Shown piece after piece: positions 34,601 through 43,374 of a DNA stretch of 64,000 nucleotides. Position numbers and translations under genes: made by a program. Under the pieces are notes generated by a model. It did not search any database. It saw nothing but the letters and a program-made list of their open reading frames with translations, and was not told the origin of the DNA. The stretch covers positions 1 through 64,000 of the forward strand of contig JAFROK010000040.1 in the NCBI GenBank assembly GCA_017429695.1, given 5' to 3'. Position 1 is the first letter of the stretch. The number at the start of each line of letters is the position of its first letter. Source of the stretch: Clostridia bacterium. Lineage in GTDB: Bacteria; Bacillota; Clostridia; Christensenellales; Aristaeellaceae.

Positions 34601-34620
34601 TAAACAGAGGGGAACCCGAA

Positions 34621-36222
34621 ATGCGGCAGCTGCTGAAAAACGCGAAAATCTATGACGGAACCGGCGCGGAGCCTTATCAGGCGGATATCCTGCTGAAGGA
34701 TGACCGGATTGCGAAGATTGCCGGCAGCATCGATCTTCCGGCGGATCAGGTATATGACCTGGCCGGGAAGTCCGTTTCCTCCGGTTTTATCGATGCCCAC
34801 TCCCATAACGACTGGTTTGCCATCAAAAAGGATCCGCTTCCCTATTTCAGCCCCTTCCTGCGTCAGGGAATCACCACCTTCATCACAGGTAACTGCGGCA
34901 TTTCCGAGATCGGTTTTGAAAAGGGCAATTCCTTTACGGACAAACTGGGCGGCGGAATTTTCGGTTTCCGGGAAACCACCGGCCAATACGGCACAGCGGA
35001 AGCATACTTCCGGGCAACAGACCGGCAGATGCCCTGCAATATGGCGGTGCTGGCCGGTCACTGTTCTGTCCGTGCGGCAGCCGGAGGCGTGGAGAACAGG
35101 CCGCTGACCCCGGAAGAGGAAAAGCGGATGCTGGATCTGCTGGAACAGGCGCTGCAGCAGGGTGCCGCCGGTATTTCCCTGGGACTGATGTATCAGCCGG
35201 GCCTGTATGCCGGTACCGATGAGCTGAAAAAGGTTGCCGCCCTCTGCGTGAAATACGGCAAGCCCCTGACGGTGCATCCCCGGGCGGAATCAAAGGTTTC
35301 CATGGCCTATCCCCAGCTGTTCGGCCGTTCCCACCTGCTCCGTGCGGTGGATGAACTGGTGGAGATTGCAAAGGGCACAAACCTGAAGCTCCAGTATTCC
35401 CATGCGATCTTTGTCGGCCGGAAAACCCTGAAGGACAAGGATGAACTGCTGAAAATCTTCGCCCGGCTCCGTGCCGAAGGTGTGGATGTCATGTTCGACA
35501 TCTATAACGAGTGCCTGGGCGTGTCGGTGATTACCGTCATTCTTCCCGCCTGGTACCAGGGCATGACGGAAAAGCAGCGGTCCGGCCTGCTTACCCGTCT
35601 GAAGCTGGCCATTCTGATCAAGGCCTCCAGCATCCTACTCGGATTCGGGTTCAGGGATATCCAGATTGCCTACATTGGTCCGGGATATGAAAAATATGAA
35701 GGAAAGACGGTTCATCAGATTGCGAAAGAAGAAGGAATTTCTGACCTGAAAGCTTATCTGATGCTTTGCGAAAAGAGTGGATTCGTCGGCCGTGTCAACA
35801 TGGGGCCTTATTCCACGCCGGAGATTATCAGCGACTTTGAGCACAATGAATACTGCCTGTATATGACCGATGCATGGGTGGAGGATCATGGCGTCCAGAA
35901 TCCTGCGATATACGATTGCTACCCGAAATTCCTTCGGGATTCCCTGCGGGGCACCGGAGATACCCTGCCGAATACAATCCGGAGAATGACCGGTGCCATT
36001 GCCGACCGGTTTATGCTTCCGGACCGCGGTTACCTGAAGGAAGGTTACTATGCAGACCTGACCGTCTTTGATGAGGAAGCCCTGAAAAACGGCATTCCGG
36101 ATCAGGAAAAGCCCTTCGGCATTGAAAAAGTCTTTATCAACGGCGTTCAGGTGCTCAGCGAAAACCGGCTGGATGAAAGCGCACTGAAAAAGACCGGGCA
36201 TGCCATCCCGGTCTTCGGATAA
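34621..36222 (+). CDS. N-acyl-D-amino-acid deacylase (D-aminoacylase)
   Basis: 533 residues, amidohydrolase superfamily, cytoplasmic. Metal ligands in FIDAHSHND (H60, H62), the family's bridging cysteine in GNCGIS (C92), further histidines in TVHPRAES and QYSHAIF, and the C-terminal beta-domain with DLTVFD and VFINGVQV. It removes the acyl group from N-acyl-D-amino acids, which would salvage D-amino acids from peptidoglycan or peptides. It lies 20 nt after the GGDEF gene with GAGGGG upstream. Its 3' end overlaps the convergent NagZ-like gene by 68 nt. Confidence 0.87.
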   Translation: MRQLLKNAKIYDGTGAEPYQADILLKDDRIAKIAGSIDLPADQVYDLAGKSVSSGFIDAHSHNDWFAIKKDPLPYFSPFLRQGITTFITGNCGISEIGFEKGNSFTDKLGGGIFGFRETTGQYGTAEAYFRATDRQMPCNMAVLAGHCSVRAAAGGVENRPLTPEEEKRMLDLLEQALQQGAAGISLGLMYQPGLYAGTDELKKVAALCVKYGKPLTVHPRAESKVSMAYPQLFGRSHLLRAVDELVEIAKGTNLKLQYSHAIFVGRKTLKDKDELLKIFARLRAEGVDVMFDIYNECLGVSVITVILPAWYQGMTEKQRSGLLTRLKLAILIKASSILLGFGFRDIQIAYIGPGYEKYEGKTVHQIAKEEGISDLKAYLMLCEKSGFVGRVNMGPYSTPEIISDFEHNEYCLYMTDAWVEDHGVQNPAIYDCYPKFLRDSLRGTGDTLPNTIRRMTGAIADRFMLPDRGYLKEGYYADLTVFDEEALKNGIPDQEKPFGIEKVFINGVQVLSENRLDESALKKTGHAIPVFG

Positions 36223-38173
36223 TCAATCCAATCACGGTGCCTGTGGCCCCGCTGGCAGACTCGCCGCGGGGCCACAGGATATCTTCTGCCGGCCGATAGT
36301 TTTCATCCAGTGCTGGAATATTCACCGGCAGTGTACCACTGGGTTCTCCTTCTCCGAACGCCGCGCACAGGGCGACCGGCAGGTTGGCCGACCAGGTGGT
36401 ATCCTCCGCCGGAATCTGCCGCATCGCGCTTCCCCAGTAGCTCAGCAGGATCGCATCCGCCTCCGGGAATCGTGCGGCGTCATAAGGCAGCTGGCAGCTG
36501 ACAAGGATCACGGTCTTCCCGGCTGCATGAACCGCGTCAATCACCTTGTCAAATGTGCTGGAAGAGAAACCGTCATCCGTGGCCGGATCCATGCATGCCC
36601 AGCTGTACACCCGGTGTACCAGGACCACATGGTCCGCTTCCGTTGCCGCCTGAATGCATTCATCCTCATTGTCCCGCGTATTTTTCATCACCAGGATCTC
36701 CGCGCTTTCGGGAAGCGCGTTTTTTTCTTGCAGCAGCTGCCGGGCAAAATCCCCGGTACCCGCGCGGCTGGCGCAGGAATCCGCGAAGAGGATCAGCGTT
36801 TTCTCCCCCGCCGCCATCCGTACCGGGAAAGCATCCTGTTCGTTTTTCAGCAGCGTCAATGCCTTTTCCGCAATCTGCCATTCCGTTTCCCGGTGGGCTT
36901 CAGAACCGATCCCGCTCTTTGCGGCTGCAATCTGTTCGTCCGTAACCGAAAACTCCGTCCGGTCCAGCAGCCCGTATTTCTGCTTCATCTTCAGGATCCG
37001 GCGGACGGATTCATCAATGCGTTCCTCGCTGATTTCCCCGCGCCGCACCAGTTCCATGGCAATATTGACATAATTTTCCGTCTGGCGGAAAAGATCCGTA
37101 TCCTTGACGCACGGCAGGATCAGCAGGTCCACACCGGCCCGGATGGTCAGCCGGATCGTATCCTCCATGCTGAAGTTATCCGCAACGGCCGCCATGTCAA
37201 GCGCGTCGGAAACAATCACGCCGTCAAAGCCCATGTCGCCCCGCAGGATATCCGTCAGGATCGTCCGGCTCATGGTTGCCGGAAGGTACACCTGCTCCCC
37301 GGTGGAAACGGAAGTGTACATTTCCTGCTCAATCTGCGGATACTGGATATGGGCCGTCATCACCATGTCCGCCCCGGCTTCGATGCCCGCCCGGAACGGA
37401 ATCAGTTCACAGGCCTGCAGTTCCTCATAAGTACTGTTGATGACCGGAAAACCGGTATGGCTGTCCGTATCGGTGTTCCCGTGCCCCGGAAAATGTTTCA
37501 ATGCCACAGCCCGTCCGGTATCATGCAGGCCGCTGACAAAAGCAGTGCCGAAGGCCGCGACAGTCTGCGGATCATCGGAGAAGGAACGGATATCGATCAC
37601 CGGATTGGCCGGATTGCTGTTGATATCCACCACCGGTGCGAAATCCGCCTGGATGTCCAGCAGGCGCAGTTCATCCCCGAGGACAGCCGCCATCTTCCGG
37701 GCGTTTTCCGGATCCCCTGTGGCGCCCAAGGCCATATTGCCTGTACCCTGCATGCTGTAGCCGATCCGGTTGACTCTTCCGCCCTCATGATCCGTAAAAA
37801 TCATCTGGGGCAGCCCGCCGCCGGCCCGGTTCGTTGTCTGCAGGTCCTCAATCAGCCGGAGGGTTTGCTCCGGATCCGTAAAATTCTCGGCAAACAGCAG
37901 AATCCCGCCGAAGTGGTCCCTGCTGATCATTTCCCGGATTTCGTCGTTCAGTTCCGTAATATTGACGCCCTTGGATTCCTCCGCCGGGTTCTCTGCGCCG
38001 TCCTCCGGCACTTCCTTCCATATCCGGAAGGAAGCAATCATCATCTGGGCCACCTTATCCCGCAGGGACATCCCGGACAGAATCTGTTCCACCTCATCAT
38101 TTTCCGTCTTTTCAGCCGCCGCGCAGCCGGAAAACAGCAGTGCGAACACAAGCAACAGACTGATCAGTTTCAT
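36155..38173 (-). CDS. Glycoside hydrolase family 3 lipoprotein, beta-N-acetylhexosaminidase (NagZ-like)
   Basis: 672 residues. Lipoprotein signal ending in LLFSGC (Cys17), so it is displayed on the membrane. The GH3 barrel contains the NagZ catalytic dyad motif KHFPGHGNTDTDSH and the nucleophile in VIVSDALDMAAV; a second alpha/beta domain of about 230 residues follows. It should remove N-acetylglucosamine from muropeptides or similar sugars. The C-terminus is odd: after ILWPRG, where relatives usually end soon, some 40 extra residues are encoded across a 12-bp inverted repeat and a terminator, overlapping the convergent gene. The true stop may have been lost. Last gene of the ylbF operon, 24 nt after clostripain. 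Confidence 0.85.
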   Translation of the reverse strand: MKLISLLLVFALLFSGCAAAEKTENDEVEQILSGMSLRDKVAQMMIASFRIWKEVPEDGAENPAEESKGVNITELNDEIREMISRDHFGGILLFAENFTDPEQTLRLIEDLQTTNRAGGGLPQMIFTDHEGGRVNRIGYSMQGTGNMALGATGDPENARKMAAVLGDELRLLDIQADFAPVVDINSNPANPVIDIRSFSDDPQTVAAFGTAFVSGLHDTGRAVALKHFPGHGNTDTDSHTGFPVINSTYEELQACELIPFRAGIEAGADMVMTAHIQYPQIEQEMYTSVSTGEQVYLPATMSRTILTDILRGDMGFDGVIVSDALDMAAVADNFSMEDTIRLTIRAGVDLLILPCVKDTDLFRQTENYVNIAMELVRRGEISEERIDESVRRILKMKQKYGLLDRTEFSVTDEQIAAAKSGIGSEAHRETEWQIAEKALTLLKNEQDAFPVRMAAGEKTLILFADSCASRAGTGDFARQLLQEKNALPESAEILVMKNTRDNEDECIQAATEADHVVLVHRVYSWACMDPATDDGFSSSTFDKVIDAVHAAGKTVILVSCQLPYDAARFPEADAILLSYWGSAMRQIPAEDTTWSANLPVALCAAFGEGEPSGTLPVNIPALDENYRPAEDILWPRGESASGATGTVIGLIIRRPGWHARSFSVRFHPAGFR
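36186..36215 (-). terminator. Intrinsic terminator inside the overlapping gene ends
   Basis: A perfect 9-bp stem AAGACCGGG / CCCGGTCTT (36190-36215) with an 8-nt loop, followed on the minus strand by a run of five T. It ends NagZ-operon transcripts although it lies before the annotated nagZ stop codon and within the D-aminoacylase 3' end. Confidence 0.72.
36241..36277. repeat. 12-bp perfect inverted repeat
   Basis: CTGTGGCCCCGC and its exact reverse complement, 13 nt apart, inside the C-terminal coding end of the NagZ-like gene, just after the D-aminoacylase stop. No U-run follows on either strand. Confidence 0.8.
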
Positions 38174-38197
38174 GGTGCCATCCCTCCGTCTTTCTCT

Positions 38198-40315
38198 TTA
38201 TTGCCATTTTGCCGGGAAAGAGCCTTCCCAGGCAAAGTCCTCCGGGAACGTCATATTTTCACCATCCCAGTGAATCTCGATCCGTTCCATTCTGCATTTC
38301 CGCAGGAACAAATCTTCCAGCTCGTATTCCAGGTAATAGGTTCCGGCCGGCAGCGTGATTTCCTGAACGTCCAGCGCCCGATACATCTTTTTGCTCTCGC
38401 TGGCCATATAGGACACGGTGGTGCCGTCCGCTCCGGCAACCGGATACAGCAGCCTGTATTCCTGGCCCGCCAGCATGGCCAGCGGCGTCACATTGCGGTT
38501 CGGCATTTTGCTGTTTTCGTCATATCCTTCCCAGACACCGTAGATTTCATACGCGCTGTTCAGGTCACCATCTGTTCCGTCCTTTGAAATCGTCCGCCCG
38601 CAGCGAAGAATCGCGTTCTCCGTATTGATCTGCACCGGAATGTTGTATACTCTGGTGATATAGTCGTTCTGAACCATGTCAATGCAGCACAGGGTGCCGT
38701 CCACCGCCGGCCAATGCATGGGATCATTGGCCAGGAAAATCAGTCCGTCTTCATCAGCCATATCATAGCTGCAGCTGGTCTTTCCCAGCCGGATGATCTC
38801 ACCGGTTTCCGCGTTCAGCTGATACAGAGTGTAGTAACCGTCGCTCAGGCTAAAAATGGCCGAATCCGGAACCTTGATCCCGGGCAATCCGTTACTGGTA
38901 GCAAGCGTCCGGGTAATGGTCACTTGCATCTGCTCAATTGTGTCAATATGCGGCAGCTTCTCCACCTGTTCATATACCTCATCCGGTGCGCTCCAGCCGG
39001 ATATGGCGTCGAGGAAAGCCAGGTAGGCAGGCAGCGGAAAATTCTTTGCATAGTGATCCATTTCCTCGTTGGTAAAGCCGGCCGGATAGCAGAAGGTCAG
39101 TCCGCGCGCTTCGCTGCGCCCGGGCCCGCGGACAATATAGACAACTGCCTCCTGAAGAGCACTCATCATATTGCCAAGCTGTTCAGGGTTCGTGATGTTG
39201 TTCATCTGTACATCATAGATGATACTGCCGAAATCACGCATGTTCTGCTGTCCGTCGCCATATTGCTCCGTTTCATAGATCTGCCGTGTATATTGGCTGA
39301 TCAGCTTCACATTGCTCCGGAGAGAATCCCCCATCATGCTGAAAAACTGTTCAAATGACGCCACCAGCGGATCAATTTTGCTCAGGTCGATCACCGACCA
39401 GGTCAGTAGGGATTTATCCCGTTCTTCCTCAAGGTCGGCATACTTGATCGCGGTCATATCGCAGATGCATCTTCCCAGCCATTCGCCTCCCAGCTGAGGG
39501 CAGTTGACCAGCGCCCTCAGCCAGTCGCTGATGGCGGTACCCTTTCCGGGTACGTTTTCCTCAGAGGCCACCATCCATCTCGCGGAATCCTTCACTGCCC
39601 ATGCGGTTTCGATATTGGCCATCAGGCATGCATCAATCACCAGCGTTTCCAGCTGAACGCTGCCGCCCTTCAGTGCCTGTTTCAGTTCATCCAGATACAT
39701 GACATCGCCTTTGAAAAGCTCGTCAATAAACAGGCCGGATCCGGATCCGCCGCCATGGTCCCACAATACCAGCGCATACTTTTTCGCCGGGTAGTTTTCC
39801 GCACTCCAGCGGATAAAATCAGCCAGTGTGTTCGGATCTGCCATGCTTCGAAGCGGCAGCGTCTCCTTCAGTTCAAAGGGATACACGTTGCTCTGCAGAT
39901 GCGATTCCACAAATTCCCTGGGAAGATCCGTCGGATAATAACGGTAATACCAGCGTTGCAGGGCATCCGTTGCAATGTCCATATTCAGTTCCTGCGCATG
40001 CCATTCCGTACATCCGCCGGTTTCAATCACGATATTCACCTTCGGAGTATCCAGAATCACTTCAAACTCTTCATCCGCATTTTCCGGGGAGTCCACATCA
40101 TCCCACGAAAAACCGAACGGATAATTAACTGTGGAAATCTCTATCAAGTTGTCGGTGGCGTATTCATATTTCGATTCCAGGTCTGACCCGCAGAAATAAA
40201 ACATCACCGTCCATTCGTCCGGTTCCCGGGTTTCTTCCGCCGATGCGCCTGCCGGACTGCTCAGCATGATCAGCATAAGCGCCGCCGCCAGCAGGATCCA
40301 TCCTGTCTTCTTCAT
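38198..40315 (-). CDS. Clostripain-family (C11) cysteine peptidase, secreted
   Basis: 705 residues. Signal peptide 1-25. The C11 catalytic dyad is His187 in LVLWDHGGGSGSG and Cys230 in VIDACLMANIE; both are preceded by beta-strands as in caspase-like folds. C11 enzymes cleave after Arg/Lys and often self-process. The C-terminal 300 residues form a beta-rich region of unknown role. It sits between a VanW/G5 protein and a NagZ-like lipoprotein, consistent with envelope or extracellular protein breakdown. The ATG at 40315 has GGAAGGAG about 13 nt away, somewhat far. Confidence 0.87.
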   Translation of the reverse strand: MKKTGWILLAAALMLIMLSSPAGASAEETREPDEWTVMFYFCGSDLESKYEYATDNLIEISTVNYPFGFSWDDVDSPENADEEFEVILDTPKVNIVIETGGCTEWHAQELNMDIATDALQRWYYRYYPTDLPREFVESHLQSNVYPFELKETLPLRSMADPNTLADFIRWSAENYPAKKYALVLWDHGGGSGSGLFIDELFKGDVMYLDELKQALKGGSVQLETLVIDACLMANIETAWAVKDSARWMVASEENVPGKGTAISDWLRALVNCPQLGGEWLGRCICDMTAIKYADLEEERDKSLLTWSVIDLSKIDPLVASFEQFFSMMGDSLRSNVKLISQYTRQIYETEQYGDGQQNMRDFGSIIYDVQMNNITNPEQLGNMMSALQEAVVYIVRGPGRSEARGLTFCYPAGFTNEEMDHYAKNFPLPAYLAFLDAISGWSAPDEVYEQVEKLPHIDTIEQMQVTITRTLATSNGLPGIKVPDSAIFSLSDGYYTLYQLNAETGEIIRLGKTSCSYDMADEDGLIFLANDPMHWPAVDGTLCCIDMVQNDYITRVYNIPVQINTENAILRCGRTISKDGTDGDLNSAYEIYGVWEGYDENSKMPNRNVTPLAMLAGQEYRLLYPVAGADGTTVSYMASESKKMYRALDVQEITLPAGTYYLEYELEDLFLRKCRMERIEIHWDGENMTFPEDFAWEGSFPAKWQ

Positions 40316-40349
40316 TGATCCGATCCAGCTCCTTCCGTTTTCCGGAGTC

Positions 40350-42092
40350 TCAGCGCGGATTGTGTTCCACCGTCTCCTGGTAGGCTTTGTAGGTCGTGGT
40401 AAACAGCAGTTCCCGTCTTTCTTCCTTGTTGCCGCGGTACCAGATCTTGTATGTTTCCACCACATACCCTTCCCGGGCTTTTACCGTCGTTTTGGATTCG
40501 CCCGGCTGCAGGTCTGTATTGATGACATAATTGATACCGGTCGGTTTCGGAATGGTCTTGACCAGCTTGCTTTCCAGGTCGATTTTTACGTCTTTTCCGA
40601 GGCTGTACCCGTAAATATTCACCGTCACCTTCCGGTCGGAATATCCGGCCACAATGAATACCGGCCACTCCGTATTATTCCGGAACTTCATGTCCAGCCC
40701 GGGATAGTTCACCGTCGCGTCAAAGCCCTTTTCAATATAGCTGGACGGCCACGCGTGCGGATTCCGCTCCAGGATTTCCAGGTCCGCCCTCACCGCCGCA
40801 TTGAACAGCGTGGAGCTCGTCTGGCATACGCCGCCGCCGACCTCGTCCTTGCTCTGCCCGCCCGCAATGGCCGGTGCCTCCTTGTAGCCTTTTTCCGCTG
40901 TCCGCTCTCCGGTGGCGCCGTTGAAGGAGAAGATTTCCCCCGGCAGTACAGTAATCCCGTTGATCGCTTTCGCGCTCAGCTCAATGTTCTTGTTGCGGTT
41001 CTTGTCCTTCGTGGTCGTGGTGGTATAGGCGGAAATCAGGCCGAACCGGTTCATCAGTTCCGTCCGGGTCACATCCGCCAGCACCTTTTCGGGAATAAAC
41101 CTTACGGTGTCGGATGTTGTGCCGCCGTCCAGGATGCCGGCCAGAGTCGCGTACATATATTCCGGATCCAGTTTCGCGCCGGGCTGGTCCTCGGTAAAGG
41201 TAAACGTCTTGCTGCCGAAGTTGAAGGATTCCACCGTACTGTTCACCGGATCCCGGTTTACATAATTGGCAATGCCTTCCACCACGGTCCGCAGTGCCTT
41301 GTGGTCATAGCTCTGTTCTGTCCACAGGTACAGCGGTTCCCTTTCGAGTTCTTCATACCGGCTGATCCGTTCCTCCAGCGGCGTGCGGTTGCCGCCCAGG
41401 TCTTCCGTATTGTTTCTCCCGGTGGCCCAGGCCTTGTCCACCGTCGCGGTAATATTCCGGGTAAAAGGAACCCGCTGGTTGTTCACGTGCCACGTTTCAT
41501 TGCCCACGCTGACCACGATGTCAAAATCCGTGTCAAGTTCCTGGTGGGCTGCCCTCACAGCCGCTTTGGCCTCTTCCCGCGTCATCCCGCCGACATATAC
41601 GTTGTCAATATAGATATTGGGATAAATCCTATCCGTATAGATTTTCTTTTCCCATTCATCCAGCCATGTTTTTTTCTTTTCGTCCAGGGCCAGGATGCTG
41701 TTATTTGCAAAAGCATAATTCGGCAGCGAGTAAAAACGGATCCCCAGCACCTGCGGTGCCATAAATATCCCGGTGCCGATCAGCAGTAGCGCGCAGATCA
41801 CGCATACCACAGCCCACCCGGTCTGCTTCTTTTTCTTTTTCCGGGGAATAAACCGTGTTTCCCGCGTCTGGTTCCCGTTAAACCGGTCAAAATCATCAAA
41901 CAGCGTTGTCCCGGGTTCCCCCAGTCCGTCATCATACCGGTCATAATGACCGTTCCGCCGCTGCGGCGCCTCTGTATCCCGGGAAGCCGGCTTCAGGCAT
42001 CCCGGAAGCTGTCCCCGGCTCAGATCGGGCCGCTCCTCCGGAATCACGTCCCAGTTTCCCTCATAATACTCGTACTCTTTCTTCCTCGCCAT
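40350..42092 (-). CDS. VanW family membrane protein with G5 domain
   Basis: 580 residues. A charged cytoplasmic N-terminus (about 1-85, ending in a basic cluster RKKKKKQ), one transmembrane helix (about 88-112), a putative peptidoglycan-binding region (PG_binding_4-like, about 150-360), a VanW domain (about 370-500, with PGEIFSFNGATGERT, EVGGGVCQTSSTLFNA and NPHAWPSSY) and a C-terminal G5-like domain with PGESKTTVKAREG. Such proteins sit on the cell wall and may bind or modify peptidoglycan, but no enzymatic role is established. GGGAG lies 6 nt before the ATG at 42092. A heptameric array separates it from the upstream U32 gene. Confidence 0.87.
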   Translation of the reverse strand: MARKKEYEYYEGNWDVIPEERPDLSRGQLPGCLKPASRDTEAPQRRNGHYDRYDDGLGEPGTTLFDDFDRFNGNQTRETRFIPRKKKKKQTGWAVVCVICALLLIGTGIFMAPQVLGIRFYSLPNYAFANNSILALDEKKKTWLDEWEKKIYTDRIYPNIYIDNVYVGGMTREEAKAAVRAAHQELDTDFDIVVSVGNETWHVNNQRVPFTRNITATVDKAWATGRNNTEDLGGNRTPLEERISRYEELEREPLYLWTEQSYDHKALRTVVEGIANYVNRDPVNSTVESFNFGSKTFTFTEDQPGAKLDPEYMYATLAGILDGGTTSDTVRFIPEKVLADVTRTELMNRFGLISAYTTTTTKDKNRNKNIELSAKAINGITVLPGEIFSFNGATGERTAEKGYKEAPAIAGGQSKDEVGGGVCQTSSTLFNAAVRADLEILERNPHAWPSSYIEKGFDATVNYPGLDMKFRNNTEWPVFIVAGYSDRKVTVNIYGYSLGKDVKIDLESKLVKTIPKPTGINYVINTDLQPGESKTTVKAREGYVVETYKIWYRGNKEERRELLFTTTYKAYQETVEHNPR

Positions 42093-42108
42093 CTGAAACT
42101 CCCAGTCC

Positions 42109-42147
42109 ACCAACCACTAACCACTGACCACTAACCACTAATCACTA
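42109..42147. repeat. Heptameric tandem array, ACTAACC type, on the U32 peptidase stop codon
   Basis: About six units with exact 7-bp period (ACTAACC, with variants ACCAACC, ACTGACC and ACTAATC). The TAG stop of the U32 gene (42145-42147) is the first bases of the element read in the gene's direction, and the array fills the gap to the VanW gene. Confidence 0.85.
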
Positions 42148-43374
42148 CCTCCGGTGATTCCTCACCGGACCCCTCACAATATCCCCGGCCTCGCATCCGG
42201 GCAGATCCATCCGGATGATCTCCCCGGCCACACCCAGGGTATCCATGACTTCCCCTGTCTTCTCCCGCAAAAACGGGGTGGCGGTCACCTTCCGGATGCC
42301 TGACAGTGTCATCAATTCCAGCGTTTCCCCGGCGAAAAACCGGTTTTTCAGCAGCAGCCTTGCCGCTCCAGTCTCCTCGTCCCGGCCGATTACCCGTGCG
42401 ATAAACTCCTTCTCCTGGTGGAACCCCTCCGCCTCTCCCGGCGTTTCCGGTTTCCCCAGCAGGAACCCGGTATCGCTGTCCCGGTGGCTGGCGCTCTTCA
42501 GTTCTTCCGTCAGTTCCGGCAGCGCCTGTTCAAAGGCTTCCCGGCTCTCCGCCAGCAGGTCCAGCGCCCGGCGGTAAGCCCCGGTGACCACCGCGACATA
42601 GTATTCCGTCTTCATCCGGCCTTCAATCTTCAGGCTGGACACCCCGGCCCCGCACAGCTCCGGCAGGATCGGCATCAGGCACAGGTCCCGGGCGGAAAAC
42701 AGATAGGTCCCCCGCTCGTCTTCCTCCACCGGCATATACTCTCCCGGCCGTTTTTCTTCCATCACCGCATACTGCCACCGGCACGGCTGTGCGCATTCCC
42801 CTCGGTTGCCACTGCGCCCGGTCAGGTAGGCGCTCAGCATGCACCGCCCGGAATAGGCCATGCAGCTTGCGCCGTGAACAAATGTTTCCAGCGCGATGCT
42901 GTCCCCCACGGTTTCTTTCATCCGCCGGATCCGTTCCAGGCTCATTTCCCGGGCCAGGATCACGCGCTCACATCCCATATCCCGGTACATCGCCACCGCT
43001 TCCGTGTTCACCGTATTCGCCTGGGTACTGACATGCACCGGCAGCTCCGGTATTTCCCGCCGGAGCCTGCGGATTGCCCCAGGGTCGCTTACGATCACAG
43101 CATCCGCACCGGCATTCCTGGCTTCCCGCGCAGCCTGGACAAACCCGTCCATTTCATCGTCAAACGGGTAGATGTTCATCGTTACATAAAATTTGGCGCC
43201 GGCTTCATGCGCGCTTTGTACCGCTGCGATCAGTTCTTCCCCGTCAAAATTGCCGGCCGATGCCCGCAGTCCGTAATGCTTCATCCCGCCGTATACTGCG
43301 TCCGCACCAAAGTGCAGCGCTGCATTCAGCGATTCCATGTTGCCGGCAGGGCAAAGCAGCTCCGGTATTTTCAT
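42145..43374 (-). CDS. Peptidase U32 family protein (RlhA/TrhP-like)
   Basis: 409 residues, cytoplasmic. N-terminal PELLCPAGNMESLNAALHFGADAVYGG, then the U32 signature ETFVHGASCMAYSGRCMLS and the cysteine motif GRSGNRGECAQPCRW, likely ligating an Fe-S cluster. U32 proteins were named peptidases, but several are RNA hydroxylation enzymes (RlhA on 23S rRNA, TrhP on tRNA); the family place of this one is not certain. The ATG overlaps the mltG stop (ATGA), so translation is coupled. Confidence 0.9.
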   Translation of the reverse strand: MKIPELLCPAGNMESLNAALHFGADAVYGGMKHYGLRASAGNFDGEELIAAVQSAHEAGAKFYVTMNIYPFDDEMDGFVQAAREARNAGADAVIVSDPGAIRRLRREIPELPVHVSTQANTVNTEAVAMYRDMGCERVILAREMSLERIRRMKETVGDSIALETFVHGASCMAYSGRCMLSAYLTGRSGNRGECAQPCRWQYAVMEEKRPGEYMPVEEDERGTYLFSARDLCLMPILPELCGAGVSSLKIEGRMKTEYYVAVVTGAYRRALDLLAESREAFEQALPELTEELKSASHRDSDTGFLLGKPETPGEAEGFHQEKEFIARVIGRDEETGAARLLLKNRFFAGETLELMTLSGIRKVTATPFLREKTGEVMDTLGVAGEIIRMDLPGCEAGDIVRGPVRNHRR

